From an uncultured Pseudogracilibacillus sp. (GTDB taxonomy: Bacteria > Bacillota > Bacilli > Bacillales > Amphibacillaceae): a stretch of DNA of 7,161 bases. The notes under the pieces were generated by a model, which made no database searches, was not told the DNA's origin, and was given only the letters and a program-made list of their open reading frames with translations. Where the stretch lies: the NCBI GenBank assembly GCA_937974845.1, contig CALJVC010000024.1, positions 1-7,161 of the forward strand. The letters are read 5' to 3'. Made by a program: the position numbers and the translations under genes. Below, piece after piece: positions 1 through 5,655 of the stretch. Every line of letters begins with the position of its first letter. Position 1 is the first letter of the stretch.

Positions 1-91
1 AATGGTACCTTCTTATGGACAAAAATTAATCGATAATCCTGAATTACTAGAAGAAATTACGAAAAAGGCTAACGAAGCCCTCGGTATTTAA
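1..91 (+). CDS. C-terminal end of an unidentified protein (5' end outside window)
   Basis: An open frame enters from the left edge and ends at TAA 89-91. About 30 codons are visible. The tail reads ...YGQKLIDNPELLEEI... and ends NEALGI, which looks like a soluble amphipathic C-terminal helix. The ATG at 2-4 is probably internal, because no upstream sequence or ribosome binding site can be seen. A strong hairpin terminator starts five bases after the stop, as expected for the end of a real transcription unit. I do not recognise the family from this fragment. Confidence 0.6.
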   Translation, partial: MVPSYGQKLIDNPELLEEITKKANEALGI

Positions 92-95
92 AAAG

Positions 96-129
96 AAAAA
101 GCGATGTTCTCCTTGAACATCGCTTTTTT
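96..129. terminator. Bidirectional intrinsic terminator between convergent genes
   Basis: The perfect stem GCGATGTTC (101-109) / GAACATCGC (115-123) has a 5-nt loop (110-114). It is flanked by an A-run (96-100) and a T-run (124-129), so it carries a U-tail in either direction. It ends the partial + strand gene and the minus-strand ylmD gene, whose TAA stop (128-130) lies partly inside the T-run. Confidence 0.9.
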
Positions 130-880
130 ATCTTTGAACGATAAAACTTAAATGACGGCCTGCTTGGCGATCCTGACGATAGGAAAAACCAGTCGGACTC
201 GAAAAGGTACAGCTTGTATCGATCTGTATCTTCTCCTCTAAAATTCCTATTCGTCTACATTGTTCTTTGATCACTTGTTGATTGTCGATATGAAACTTTT
301 TCCGTTTCGCCTTGTAAGTAATAAAAGGATCCGCATAGCCTAGGCTTGAAAAAAGCTCATAAACATCCCGATCTACTTCAAAATGTTCCTGACATAGGGC
401 ACTTCCAATAACAATGGAGAAATCCTCCATCCTCACTGCTTCCTTCTGACGAATATAGTCTAAGGTCTTTGGAGTAATTTCCTTTACTGTACCGCTCCAA
501 CCTGAATGAATGATTCCTATGATTTTCGCCCTTTCATTATAAAAGAAGACCGGAACACAATCGGCCGTGCATACCGTCAACACAAGATTCTTTTCCTTCG
601 TATATAGGGCGTCCGTATCAGGAATAGCAGTCGTCTCCTCTAAGGCCCCCCTCCCTTGATCTTCCTTCTTCACCTCATAAAAATGGTCGCTATGGGTCTG
701 TTGAGCAAATACAAAAGAAGTTAAGGGAATTCCTAGAGATTGGGCCAAAGCCTGACGATTTTCAAGAACTGTACGAGGATCCTTGGCCGTATGAAAGGCC
801 ATATTGTTCTCTTCTTTTTTATTAGGATTCTTCAATGTCATCCCAGCGAGAAGGAGAGCTTCCTTAAGATACCACTTCAT
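128..880 (-). CDS. ylmD: YlmD/PgeF family purine nucleoside phosphorylase (former laccase-domain 'polyphenol oxidase')
   Basis: This 250-aa cytoplasmic protein belongs to the Cu-oxidase_4/DUF152 family. Members are now described as zinc-dependent enzymes acting on purine nucleosides (phosphorolysis, some adenosine deamination) and were earlier annotated as multicopper polyphenol oxidases. The family metal and active-site residues are visible: His63 in QQTHSD, Cys108 in CTADCVP and His125 in HSGWSGT. The C-terminal block DTSCTFS...GFSYRQD...GRHLSFI (221-247) is also typical. Two points differ from the usual pattern. The common HAGWRGT reads HSGWSGT, and the N-terminal GGVS-type loop is replaced by LKNPNKKEENN before MAFHTAKDP. 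The ATG is supported by GAGGAG about 9 nt upstream. The gene follows the SRP RNA terminator with no clear promoter of its own, so readthrough from the SRP RNA promoter is possible. The family is secure; the physiological substrate is not shown by sequence. Confidence 0.9.
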   Translation of the reverse strand: MKWYLKEALLLAGMTLKNPNKKEENNMAFHTAKDPRTVLENRQALAQSLGIPLTSFVFAQQTHSDHFYEVKKEDQGRGALEETTAIPDTDALYTKEKNLVLTVCTADCVPVFFYNERAKIIGIIHSGWSGTVKEITPKTLDYIRQKEAVRMEDFSIVIGSALCQEHFEVDRDVYELFSSLGYADPFITYKAKRKKFHIDNQQVIKEQCRRIGILEEKIQIDTSCTFSSPTGFSYRQDRQAGRHLSFIVQR

Positions 881-921
881 TACCGACGCTCCTCTATTTC
901 ATCTTTTACTTTAGCTACTAT

Positions 922-961
922 AAAATAAAAAAACTTTACTAAGCTTTCGGGCCTAGTAAAG
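922..961 (-). terminator. Intrinsic terminator of the SRP RNA gene
   Basis: On the minus strand CTTTACTA (954-961) pairs with TAGTAAAG (934-941), with two further G-C pairs after one mismatch, and a T-rich tail (TTTTTTTATTTTAT) follows. It lies 16 nt past the inferred mature SRP RNA end. This suggests a longer precursor trimmed at its 3' side, as is known for Bacillus scRNA. Confidence 0.85.
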
Positions 962-977
962 TGAGTCAGTATATGTA

Positions 978-1248
978 AGGTCGCGCACCTACCGTCGATG
1001 CAATGATTTCACGCGTTACTTAAGTTCATAGCTCAGTCTAGGTTGCCCTACGGCACACAGGAATGACCACTTACTGCTGCTTCCTTCCGGACCTGACAGG
1101 GTTCATGGGTTCCTGTTGCGCAGGATCTAAACGTCAACACTAATTCCTTAAGGCAGCCGTAAAATCATCCACCTCAGATAGGAATTCAGCCTTGCTATAG
1201 CGGATTGCAAGTGACAGGGTGCCGCTACCTCCCCACCTAGCACGACAA
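978..1248 (-). ncRNA. ffs: Signal recognition particle RNA (large, Bacillus-type scRNA)
   Basis: This is the RNA core of the signal recognition particle, which binds Ffh and targets nascent membrane and secreted proteins. The minus strand carries the near-invariant helix 8: TCAGGTCC, GGAA tetraloop (1085-1088), then GGAAGCAGCA. Near the 5' end the GGGGAGGTAGCGG block matches the Alu domain of Bacillus scRNA. The RNA ends pair: GUCGUGC at the 5' end with GCGCGAC (980-986) at the 3' end, closing helix 5. Using the promoter at 1254-1282 for the 5' end and this closing helix for the 3' end gives about 271 nt, the length known for B. subtilis scRNA. The ends are inferred and could be off by a few bases. 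In B. subtilis this gene sits between tadA and dnaX; here neither is adjacent. Confidence 0.95.
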
Positions 1249-1253
1249 TTTTC

Positions 1254-1282
1254 ATTATACACCTTTTCCCCAAAAGGCGCAA
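1254..1282 (-). promoter_or_regulatory. Sigma-A-type promoter of the SRP RNA gene
   Basis: The minus strand has TTGCGC (1277-1282) and a perfect TATAAT (1254-1259) separated by 17 nt. The expected start is at about 1247-1248, which coincides with the 5' strand of the RNA closing helix. It is divergent from the adenosyltransferase promoter, with 34 bp between the two -35 boxes. Confidence 0.85.
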
Positions 1283-1316
1283 TGGAAAAAGTTGTTATGT
1301 TTCATATGTCTAGTCG

Positions 1317-1345
1317 TTGGTCTTTAAAGAGAGTCATTGTATAAT
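1317..1345 (+). promoter_or_regulatory. Sigma-A-type promoter for the adenosyltransferase-cblS unit
   Basis: TTGGTC (1317-1322) and a perfect TATAAT (1340-1345) have a 17-nt spacer. The predicted start near 1352 leaves a 5' leader of only about 44 nt before the GTG start. That is too short for a cobalamin riboswitch, so the unit is not under B12 attenuation by that means. Confidence 0.75.
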
Positions 1346-1395
1346 GAAAGCATATACTTTTTTCAGAAAATTACATTTTTAAAGGAGGAAACGAC

Positions 1396-2001
1396 GTGCG
1401 TTTGTATACAAAATCCGGTGACAAAGGACGAACGAGTCTAGTAGGAGGAAGGGTTTTTAAAAACCATCCACGGGTAGAAGCTTATGGTAGCTTAGATGAA
1501 CTAAATGCCTTCGTAGGAAAGGCTATCACTGAAATTCATGATGAAACCTTCGCCGATTTAAGAGAAGATTTAATAAAAATCCAACATGAAATTTTTGATA
1601 GCGGTTCCGACCTTTCCGTCATTCTACCTGAAGAAGAAAGAAAATATCGTTTGGATAAGACGGCCATTGAATACCTCGAAACCCGCATCGATGAATTGAC
1701 CGATGAAGCCCCTGATTTAGAATACTTCATTCTACCAGGAGGAACAGCACTAGCCGCTTCCTTGCATATTGCTCGAACGATTGCTCGACGGGCAGAAAGA
1801 CAAATTGTAGCCCTTCTTCAAGAGGAAGATGACGTACCACATACGGCCTTACAATATGTAAACCGATTATCGGATTACTTCTTTGCAGCTGCCCGTGTAG
1901 CTAATAGTCGAGTCGATGTGAAAGACGTCGCTTACGAAAGAAGTGCCAAGGTCTTTCATACAAAAAAATCCTCCGACTCAGCCAAGAAGGAGGAAAAATG
2001 A
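1396..2001 (+). CDS. pduO: PduO-type cob(I)alamin/corrinoid adenosyltransferase
   Basis: This 201-aa enzyme transfers the adenosyl group of ATP to the cobalt of reduced corrinoids, forming adenosylcobalamin or adenosylcobinamide, the form used by CobU. Family signatures are present in order. The N-terminal ATP loop TKSGDKGRTSL spans 5-15. RVEAYGSLDELNAFVG spans 26-41; its Asp34 would match the Asp of the known Asp-Arg salt bridge, with Arg127 as partner. FILPGGT spans 111-117; its Phe111 would match the Phe that helps form four-coordinate cob(II)alamin. ARTIARRAER (126-135) and NRLSDYFF (156-163) follow. The last ~15 residues are a Lys/Ser/Glu-rich tail. The GTG start is fixed by AAAGGAGG 7 nt upstream (1381-1388). 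The stop overlaps the ATG of cblS (ATGA), indicating translational coupling. Confidence 0.95.
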   Translation: MRLYTKSGDKGRTSLVGGRVFKNHPRVEAYGSLDELNAFVGKAITEIHDETFADLREDLIKIQHEIFDSGSDLSVILPEEERKYRLDKTAIEYLETRIDELTDEAPDLEYFILPGGTALAASLHIARTIARRAERQIVALLQEEDDVPHTALQYVNRLSDYFFAAARVANSRVDVKDVAYERSAKVFHTKKSSDSAKKEEK

Positions 2002-2711
2002 ATTCCTCCGACGTCCTCATCCTGCCCCTTAGCCAGGATGAGGAACTAGTAATTTCTAGCGACAATAGTGGCTCGATCGGAGAAAAAGTAACGGATTCTG
2101 TCCAAGTACCTAATGCCATGGCTAGTTATTACTCCTGCCGGGTCACCTATATGGACCTTCTACGGACCCGAGCCAAACCTTTGGCTATCATTTTACAAAA
2201 TTTCACAAATGATGAAGCTTGGTTAGACTATGTTGAAGGAATTCAACGATTACTTAGCGAAACAAAAATTAAGGATTTACCAATTACAGGAAGTACGGAA
2301 TCTAATTTTAGCTTAAAGGAATCGGCCTTCGGGATTACGATGCTAGGACGACGAAAAAGGAATCGGAAAAAACGCCGACGCCCAACTGTTTCCGATGGTT
2401 TTGCCGTCATCGGAAGTCCCCTCGTTGGTAAGGAAGTAATTAAGCATGCCAAGCAAGTAGCCCCGCTTTCCCTTTACGAAAGTTTCGTCCAAGAAGAAGG
2501 GGTAATCGACCTAGTCGCCGTCGGTTCAAAGGGAATTTTAGCTGAATGGCAAAGGTTGACAAAATCGAACCTTTCTCTCGAAACTTCCTTAGATATAAAA
2601 AAATCTGGCGGACCGGCTACTTGCTTTCTTATTGCTTTTGAAAAGGAGAAAAAAGAAACGATTCAAACGATGGCCAAAGGCTACTATCATCCCTTATATG
2701 TGCAAAGATAA
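1998..2711 (+). CDS. cblS: Alpha-ribazole kinase (CblS-like, PurM/AIR-synthetase fold)
   Basis: The 237-aa product resembles CblS of Listeria and Geobacillus. CblS phosphorylates alpha-ribazole to alpha-ribazole 5'-phosphate, letting cells bypass CobT when attaching the lower ligand. CblS is related to AIR synthetase (PurM) rather than to classical kinases. Features seen are VISSDNSGSIGEK (18-30), a PurM-like loop normally bearing a catalytic/metal Asp; PLAIILQNF (61-69); ITGSTESNF (96-104); FGITMLGRR (111-119); and SGGPATCFLIAF (203-214) as the final core strand. A very basic run (118-128, RRKRNRKKRRR) follows GITMLG. The start is supported by AAGGAGG just upstream and by ATGA overlap with the adenosyltransferase stop. 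Convergent cblT encodes the cognate transporter, which strengthens the assignment. The call rests on remembered family similarity plus context. An uncharacterised PurM-like ATP-binding protein is the alternative. Confidence 0.8.
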   Translation: MNSSDVLILPLSQDEELVISSDNSGSIGEKVTDSVQVPNAMASYYSCRVTYMDLLRTRAKPLAIILQNFTNDEAWLDYVEGIQRLLSETKIKDLPITGSTESNFSLKESAFGITMLGRRKRNRKKRRRPTVSDGFAVIGSPLVGKEVIKHAKQVAPLSLYESFVQEEGVIDLVAVGSKGILAEWQRLTKSNLSLETSLDIKKSGGPATCFLIAFEKEKKETIQTMAKGYYHPLYVQR

Positions 2712-2712
2712 T

Positions 2713-2757
2713 GATCCCCGGTACGGGTGTAAATCCGTATCAGGGATCGTTTATTTA
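2713..2757. terminator. Shared terminator between convergent cblS and cblT
   Basis: A 14-bp stem (2713-2726 with 2735-2748), with one C-A mismatch and one G-U pair, closes an 8-nt loop. It is followed on the + strand by GTTTATTTA. It starts one base after the cblS stop and lies just past the cblT stop. The U-tail is better in the cblS direction; in the cblT direction the trailing bases are only moderately T-rich. Confidence 0.75.
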
Positions 2758-3227
2758 GAAATACGTTCAAAAATTGGTCGAAACCATGGAATAAGAAGTA
2801 AAGCGATGGCTATATTAACTAGAGAACCAACAAATAATGGTGGTAACAAGGCGATGTAAAACTTTGAACTAAAGAAATAAATCATCGGTAACGGTACGAG
2901 GAACGTGTTAGCAATCAATACAAATAGGCCTGCAATCAAGGAAAGGCTCTTCGTATAAAGTATTTCAAAGAAATAAACAATGATGGCCATAAACAAAGCA
3001 ATCAGAAGATGAAGGGGACCGAGGGACAGTCCACCAATCATTGCCGAAGCTAAATGACCAAACGCTCCGACTAAAGCGCCTGAGTTTCTCCCTAAGTAAA
3101 TCGCTGCCATCAAAGCTGGAAATAAATCTAGCGCGATACTCCCGACGATGGCTGGTATTTTAATAAAACCACCGAGCACTGAAATAGCAATAAACAAAGC
3201 GAGTAAACTTAAACGTCCCGCAGTCAT
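2751..3227 (-). CDS. cblT: Alpha-ribazole transporter, ECF-type S component (CblT-like)
   Basis: This 158-aa, very hydrophobic integral membrane protein has about five or six helices (roughly 6-24, 32-46, 50-66, 70-91, 95-119 and 125-148) and no signal peptide. Size and pattern fit a substrate-binding S subunit of an energy-coupling factor transporter. Motifs such as ALDLFPALMAAIYLG and ALVGAFGHLASAMIGG resemble CblT, the alpha-ribazole importer described with CblS in Listeria and Geobacillus. The shared EcfA/EcfT module is not in the window and would be encoded elsewhere. The start is supported by AGGAGGT 6-7 nt upstream. It is the last gene of the minus-strand run, 15 nt after the short cobU-like gene, and converges on cblS, which acts on the same substrate. 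Substrate specificity is inferred from family resemblance and context. Confidence 0.8.
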   Translation of the reverse strand: MTAGRLSLLALFIAISVLGGFIKIPAIVGSIALDLFPALMAAIYLGRNSGALVGAFGHLASAMIGGLSLGPLHLLIALFMAIIVYFFEILYTKSLSLIAGLFVLIANTFLVPLPMIYFFSSKFYIALLPPLFVGSLVNIAIALLLIPWFRPIFERISK

Positions 3228-3242
3228 ATATGTACCTCCTAA

Positions 3243-3674
3243 CTATTTCAAAGTTTTAGCAATGCCGTACCAAATGTAATGGACCCTAGCCGCTTCTTCC
3301 ACCATCCTTTGATAAAACCTTCCTGTGACGTCCCGCCAAAGGCGCTCCTCCGCTTCGATCGGTACGATTCCTTTAGAAATATCAGTACCAATTACTACTA
3401 GCTTATTACCGTCTTGCTGGGACCAAGCTTTCCAAGCCTCGATATATTCTATCGCCCGATCCTGGCTATCTTCATAATGATTGAGTAATTGCTTTAACCA
3501 ATATTCTATTCCTTCTAATATAATAAGTTGGCTCGTATATTTTCCTAATTCCTTCGGTAAAGAAGGGTCTTCATAGGCTGATTGCCAAAGGTAAGAAGAT
3601 TTCCTATCCAATTGATAGTGCGTCCTCACCCATTGCGCTTTACCATTGTAGGCACCGCCGATAACAAAGTGCAT
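3243..3674 (-). CDS. Short CobU-like protein with degenerate P-loop
   Basis: The 143-aa product is a shortened relative of CobU, the adenosylcobinamide kinase/guanylyltransferase. The C-terminal third is clearly CobU-like: KLVVIGTDISKGIVP (91-105) matches the family VSNEVGxGIVP segment, RLWRDVTGRFYQR (111-123) matches RxFRDxxGRxNQR, and GIAKTLK matches the terminal GIPxxLK. The N-terminal P-loop reads GGAYNGKA (6-13): Lys12 is kept but the Ser/Thr that binds Mg-nucleotide is Ala. The region carrying the guanylylation histidine (HHxxxR) appears to be missing; this accounts for much of the ~40-aa shortfall against canonical CobU (~180 aa). It lies between cobS and cblT on the same strand, with AAGGTGAT 8 nt before its ATG. 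It may be an inactive partner, a regulatory subunit, or a subfunctionalised enzyme working with the full CobU at 4580-5173. Membership is fairly sure; function is not. Confidence 0.75.
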   Translation of the reverse strand: MHFVIGGAYNGKAQWVRTHYQLDRKSSYLWQSAYEDPSLPKELGKYTSQLIILEGIEYWLKQLLNHYEDSQDRAIEYIEAWKAWSQQDGNKLVVIGTDISKGIVPIEAEERLWRDVTGRFYQRMVEEAARVHYIWYGIAKTLK

Positions 3675-3763
3675 CGATCTTCATCACCTTTTTAAGTAAT
3701 ATTTTCCGAGCTTGATCCCTAGCCTTCACTCGTTAAGTAGTTTCTGATAGTCCATTTTTCCAG
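3675..3763 (-). other. 89-nt gap in a tight operon, with a 9-codon open frame
   Basis: The other junctions of this run are -4, 18 and 15 nt, but here 89 nt separate the cobS stop from the short cobU-like start. On the minus strand an ATG (3753-3755) just after the cobS stop opens a frame coding MDYQKLLNE, which ends at TGA (3726-3728). It could be a remnant of a lost gene start, a leader peptide, or chance. The right half holds the ribosome binding site of the next gene. No hairpin of note was seen. Confidence 0.3.
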
Positions 3764-4561
3764 TCATCCCATGACATAATAATGATATACCCAAAGAAGT
3801 AACCACAAAATAGTCTCCATTCCCTCCGTCGCTCCGCCAGCTAAGTCACCGTTGATTCCACCAAAGGCGGTTACAATTTTCCTTTTGATTACAAGATAAG
3901 CAAGAAGCATAGCTAGGAAGAAGAGCAAGCCGACGATTAAGAGACTTGGCTCATATAAGTAGAGAAACAGATATAAAAGGAGGATAAAGCCTCCGTTATA
4001 TAAAAGAATGTTAGGATGACTAGCCTGGTGAAACATCCTTCCTAGTCCCTCGTCCTTAAGGGGCGGGATAAAGGTAATGAACATGTTCATACTTACCCTA
4101 CTAAAAAAATATACGAGCAGAAAGAGTACAAAGGAAGCTGGCACCAGTTTCTTTACTATTTCATAAAGGAAAACGAACCGAAGGACTAAAAGGACGATGA
4201 CACTCAACAGACCGAAGGCACCGACGGCTGGATCAGCTAAAATTTCAATCCGACGTTTCTTATCCCGATAGGAAAAATAAGCATCACTGCTATCGATCCA
4301 ACCATCTAAATGCAGGCCACCGGTAAAAAGAATCGGAAATAACCAAAGCACTAACGTTAAGACTAAGGGGGATAAAGATGTCCAAGTATATAAAATATAG
4401 GCCAATAAGCTAAAAAGCAGACCTTGCAATAAACCTAAAAGTGGAAAAAGTTGAACACTCCTCCGGAGGCTTTCCCTATCCAGTGGAACTTGTATCCCTT
4501 TAATCGGTATAGTCGTAAAGAATTGTAGATTGAAAATGAATCCATAAAGAAAAGACCGCAC
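3764..4561 (-). CDS. cobS: Adenosylcobinamide-GDP ribazoletransferase (cobalamin-5'-phosphate synthase)
   Basis: CobS is the membrane enzyme that joins adenosylcobinamide-GDP to alpha-ribazole (phosphate), the last assembly step of the nucleotide loop. The 265-aa length fits the family (~250). The diagnostic loop GLHLDGWIDSSDAYFS (82-97) carries the metal-binding acidic residues (Asp86, Asp90, Asp93). DPAVGAFG (110-117) and the C-terminal FGGINGDLAGGATE (233-246) with Asp239 and Glu246 are also present. Hydrophobic stretches around 40-80, 113-135, 140-165 and 186-225 give a polytopic protein. The start is GTG (4559-4561), with AAAGGT about 12 nt upstream, a longish spacing. The N-terminal pattern FLYGFIFNLQFFTTIPI fits the family start. 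It is 18 nt downstream of cobU. Its second substrate would come from CblS, encoded 1 kb away on the other strand. Confidence 0.95.
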   Translation of the reverse strand: MRSFLYGFIFNLQFFTTIPIKGIQVPLDRESLRRSVQLFPLLGLLQGLLFSLLAYILYTWTSLSPLVLTLVLWLFPILFTGGLHLDGWIDSSDAYFSYRDKKRRIEILADPAVGAFGLLSVIVLLVLRFVFLYEIVKKLVPASFVLFLLVYFFSRVSMNMFITFIPPLKDEGLGRMFHQASHPNILLYNGGFILLLYLFLYLYEPSLLIVGLLFFLAMLLAYLVIKRKIVTAFGGINGDLAGGATEGMETILWLLLWVYHYYVMG

Positions 4562-4579
4562 CGCTGTTACACTACCTTT

Positions 4580-5173
4580 CTAATTCTCCGAAAATAATGG
4601 AATCCCTTTCATTTGGATAGGAATTGAAGCCTCCACTAAAAAAGAGGCTGTACTGAGGGTGACAATCGCTTGATGTAAACGTCCTAACGACCATTGATAG
4701 AGCTGAACGAAAGGTTCGCTATGGGCCTCAAACTGTATTTCATTAGATACAAGGATGAGGGTATGGACCTTATTTTTTAACTGGAGGATTGCTTCCTCTA
4801 AATCCCTTATTAAGTTCCGGCTTCTTTCTAGCAATTGATCTAAAGGACCAACCTCTATAAATAACTCATTAGCTAGTAGGACAGTTACACAATCGATAAG
4901 AACAATGCCTGAAAAATCCTTCCCCTCTATCTGCCTAGAAAAATTCCTACTAATTTCATAGGTTCGCCACTTCCGACCACTTAACCGGCGCAGACTTTGA
5001 TGATGCTGAATTCGTTCCTCCATCTCTGCATCTGTTCTGAGACTGGTTGCGATATAGGTTAAATTCTCACCGGTTTGGTCTTGAATCTTGTAAGCAAGGG
5101 CCTCGGCAAAACTACTTTTACCGCTCCGAACACCACCGCTAATAAAAATAAGCTGACCTTGGTCTTTTTTCAT
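4580..5173 (-). CDS. cobU: Adenosylcobinamide kinase/adenosylcobinamide-phosphate guanylyltransferase, with altered C-terminal motif
   Basis: CobU phosphorylates adenosylcobinamide and then transfers GMP to it, giving the activated adenosylcobinamide-GDP used by CobS. In this 197-aa protein the P-loop GGVRSGKSSFAE (13-24) is intact. YIATSLRTDAEMEERIQHHQSLR (40-62) holds the guanylylation histidine pair His57-His58 and is followed by WRTYE. DCVTVLLANELF (94-105) matches the family DC(L/I)T..xxNLLF segment. The C-terminal third departs from the family. VSNEVGxGIVP is VSNEIQFEAHSEP (142-154), the RDxxGRxNQR helix is reduced to WSLGRLHQAI (161-170), and the final GIPxxLK is displaced. The missing elements are present in the short paralogue two genes downstream. 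The start has GGAGAGGAAGG upstream and its ATG overlaps the tadA stop (ATGA), implying coupling to tadA. Kinase activity seems likely; full bifunctionality is uncertain. Confidence 0.9.
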   Translation of the reverse strand: MKKDQGQLIFISGGVRSGKSSFAEALAYKIQDQTGENLTYIATSLRTDAEMEERIQHHQSLRRLSGRKWRTYEISRNFSRQIEGKDFSGIVLIDCVTVLLANELFIEVGPLDQLLERSRNLIRDLEEAILQLKNKVHTLILVSNEIQFEAHSEPFVQLYQWSLGRLHQAIVTLSTASFLVEASIPIQMKGIPLFSEN

Positions 5174-5655
5174 ACCTTCCTCTCCTCAACCTTGCGACTT
5201 TTCTCCTCCCGTAACCTTTTAAAGAAGTTAGATAAAAGGAGACGGCACTCTTCTTCTAAAATACCGCCTGTCCATGCCACCTGGTGGTTAAAACGTTCTT
5301 CCTCCAGTAAATTCATTAAACTGCCGACGCAACCGGCCTTCGGATCCCAAGCCCCATAAACAACCCGCTCCATCCGAGATTGAATAAGGGCACCAGCACA
5401 CATCGGGCATGGTTCTAACGTAACATAAAGGGTACACCCTTCTAAACGCCAGCTTCCTAATACCTTGTTCGCTTTCTCAATAGCAATTAGTTCAGCATGG
5501 CTTAAAGTTTCTTCCCTTGCCTCCCGTTGATTATAACCCCTTGCAATGACTTTTCCTTCATAGACGATTACCGCTCCGATTGGAACCTCCCCTTCGGCCT
5601 CGGCCTTTTTTGCTTCTTCTATAGCTAAGGACATAAACTTCTCATCTTCTGTCAT
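5170..5655 (-). CDS. tadA: tRNA-specific adenosine deaminase
   Basis: TadA deaminates adenosine 34 to inosine in the tRNA-Arg(ACG) anticodon, a normally essential step for reading CGN codons. The 161-aa product has the zinc deaminase signatures: His53-Ala-Glu55 (HAE, proton-shuttling Glu) and Pro82-Cys83-x-x-Cys86 (PCPMC) in TLEPCPMCAGAL. N-terminal MTEDEKFMSLAIEEAKKA and EVPIGAVIV are typical. The frame stays open 44 codons further upstream (to 5787), but those residues do not resemble TadA. The start at 5653-5655 is preferred because AAAGGATGG lies at a good distance upstream; the ATG at 5665-5667 has that site directly abutting it. The stop overlaps cobU by ATGA. A basic tail (KRLREEKSRKVEERKV) ends the protein. 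Confidence 0.95.
   Translation of the reverse strand: MTEDEKFMSLAIEEAKKAEAEGEVPIGAVIVYEGKVIARGYNQREAREETLSHAELIAIEKANKVLGSWRLEGCTLYVTLEPCPMCAGALIQSRMERVVYGAWDPKAGCVGSLMNLLEEERFNHQVAWTGGILEEECRLLLSNFFKRLREEKSRKVEERKV

Noticed and set aside
881..926. Separate promoter for ylmD (TATAGT near 917-922, minus strand)
   Set aside because: No -35-like hexamer lies at a suitable distance, and the element overlaps the T-tail of the SRP RNA terminator.
740..928. Small + strand open frame opposite the start of ylmD
   Set aside because: It is a shadow of a well-supported minus-strand gene and runs into the SRP RNA terminator, with no family resemblance.
1249..1395. Cobalamin riboswitch ahead of the adenosyltransferase
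   Set aside because: Only about 44 nt lie between the predicted transcript start and the GTG, and no B12-box-like conserved block was seen. The region is filled by two divergent promoters.
2632..2859. + strand open frame across the cblS/cblT junction
   Set aside because: It runs through the shared terminator hairpin and overlaps both well-supported genes. It is a chance frame.
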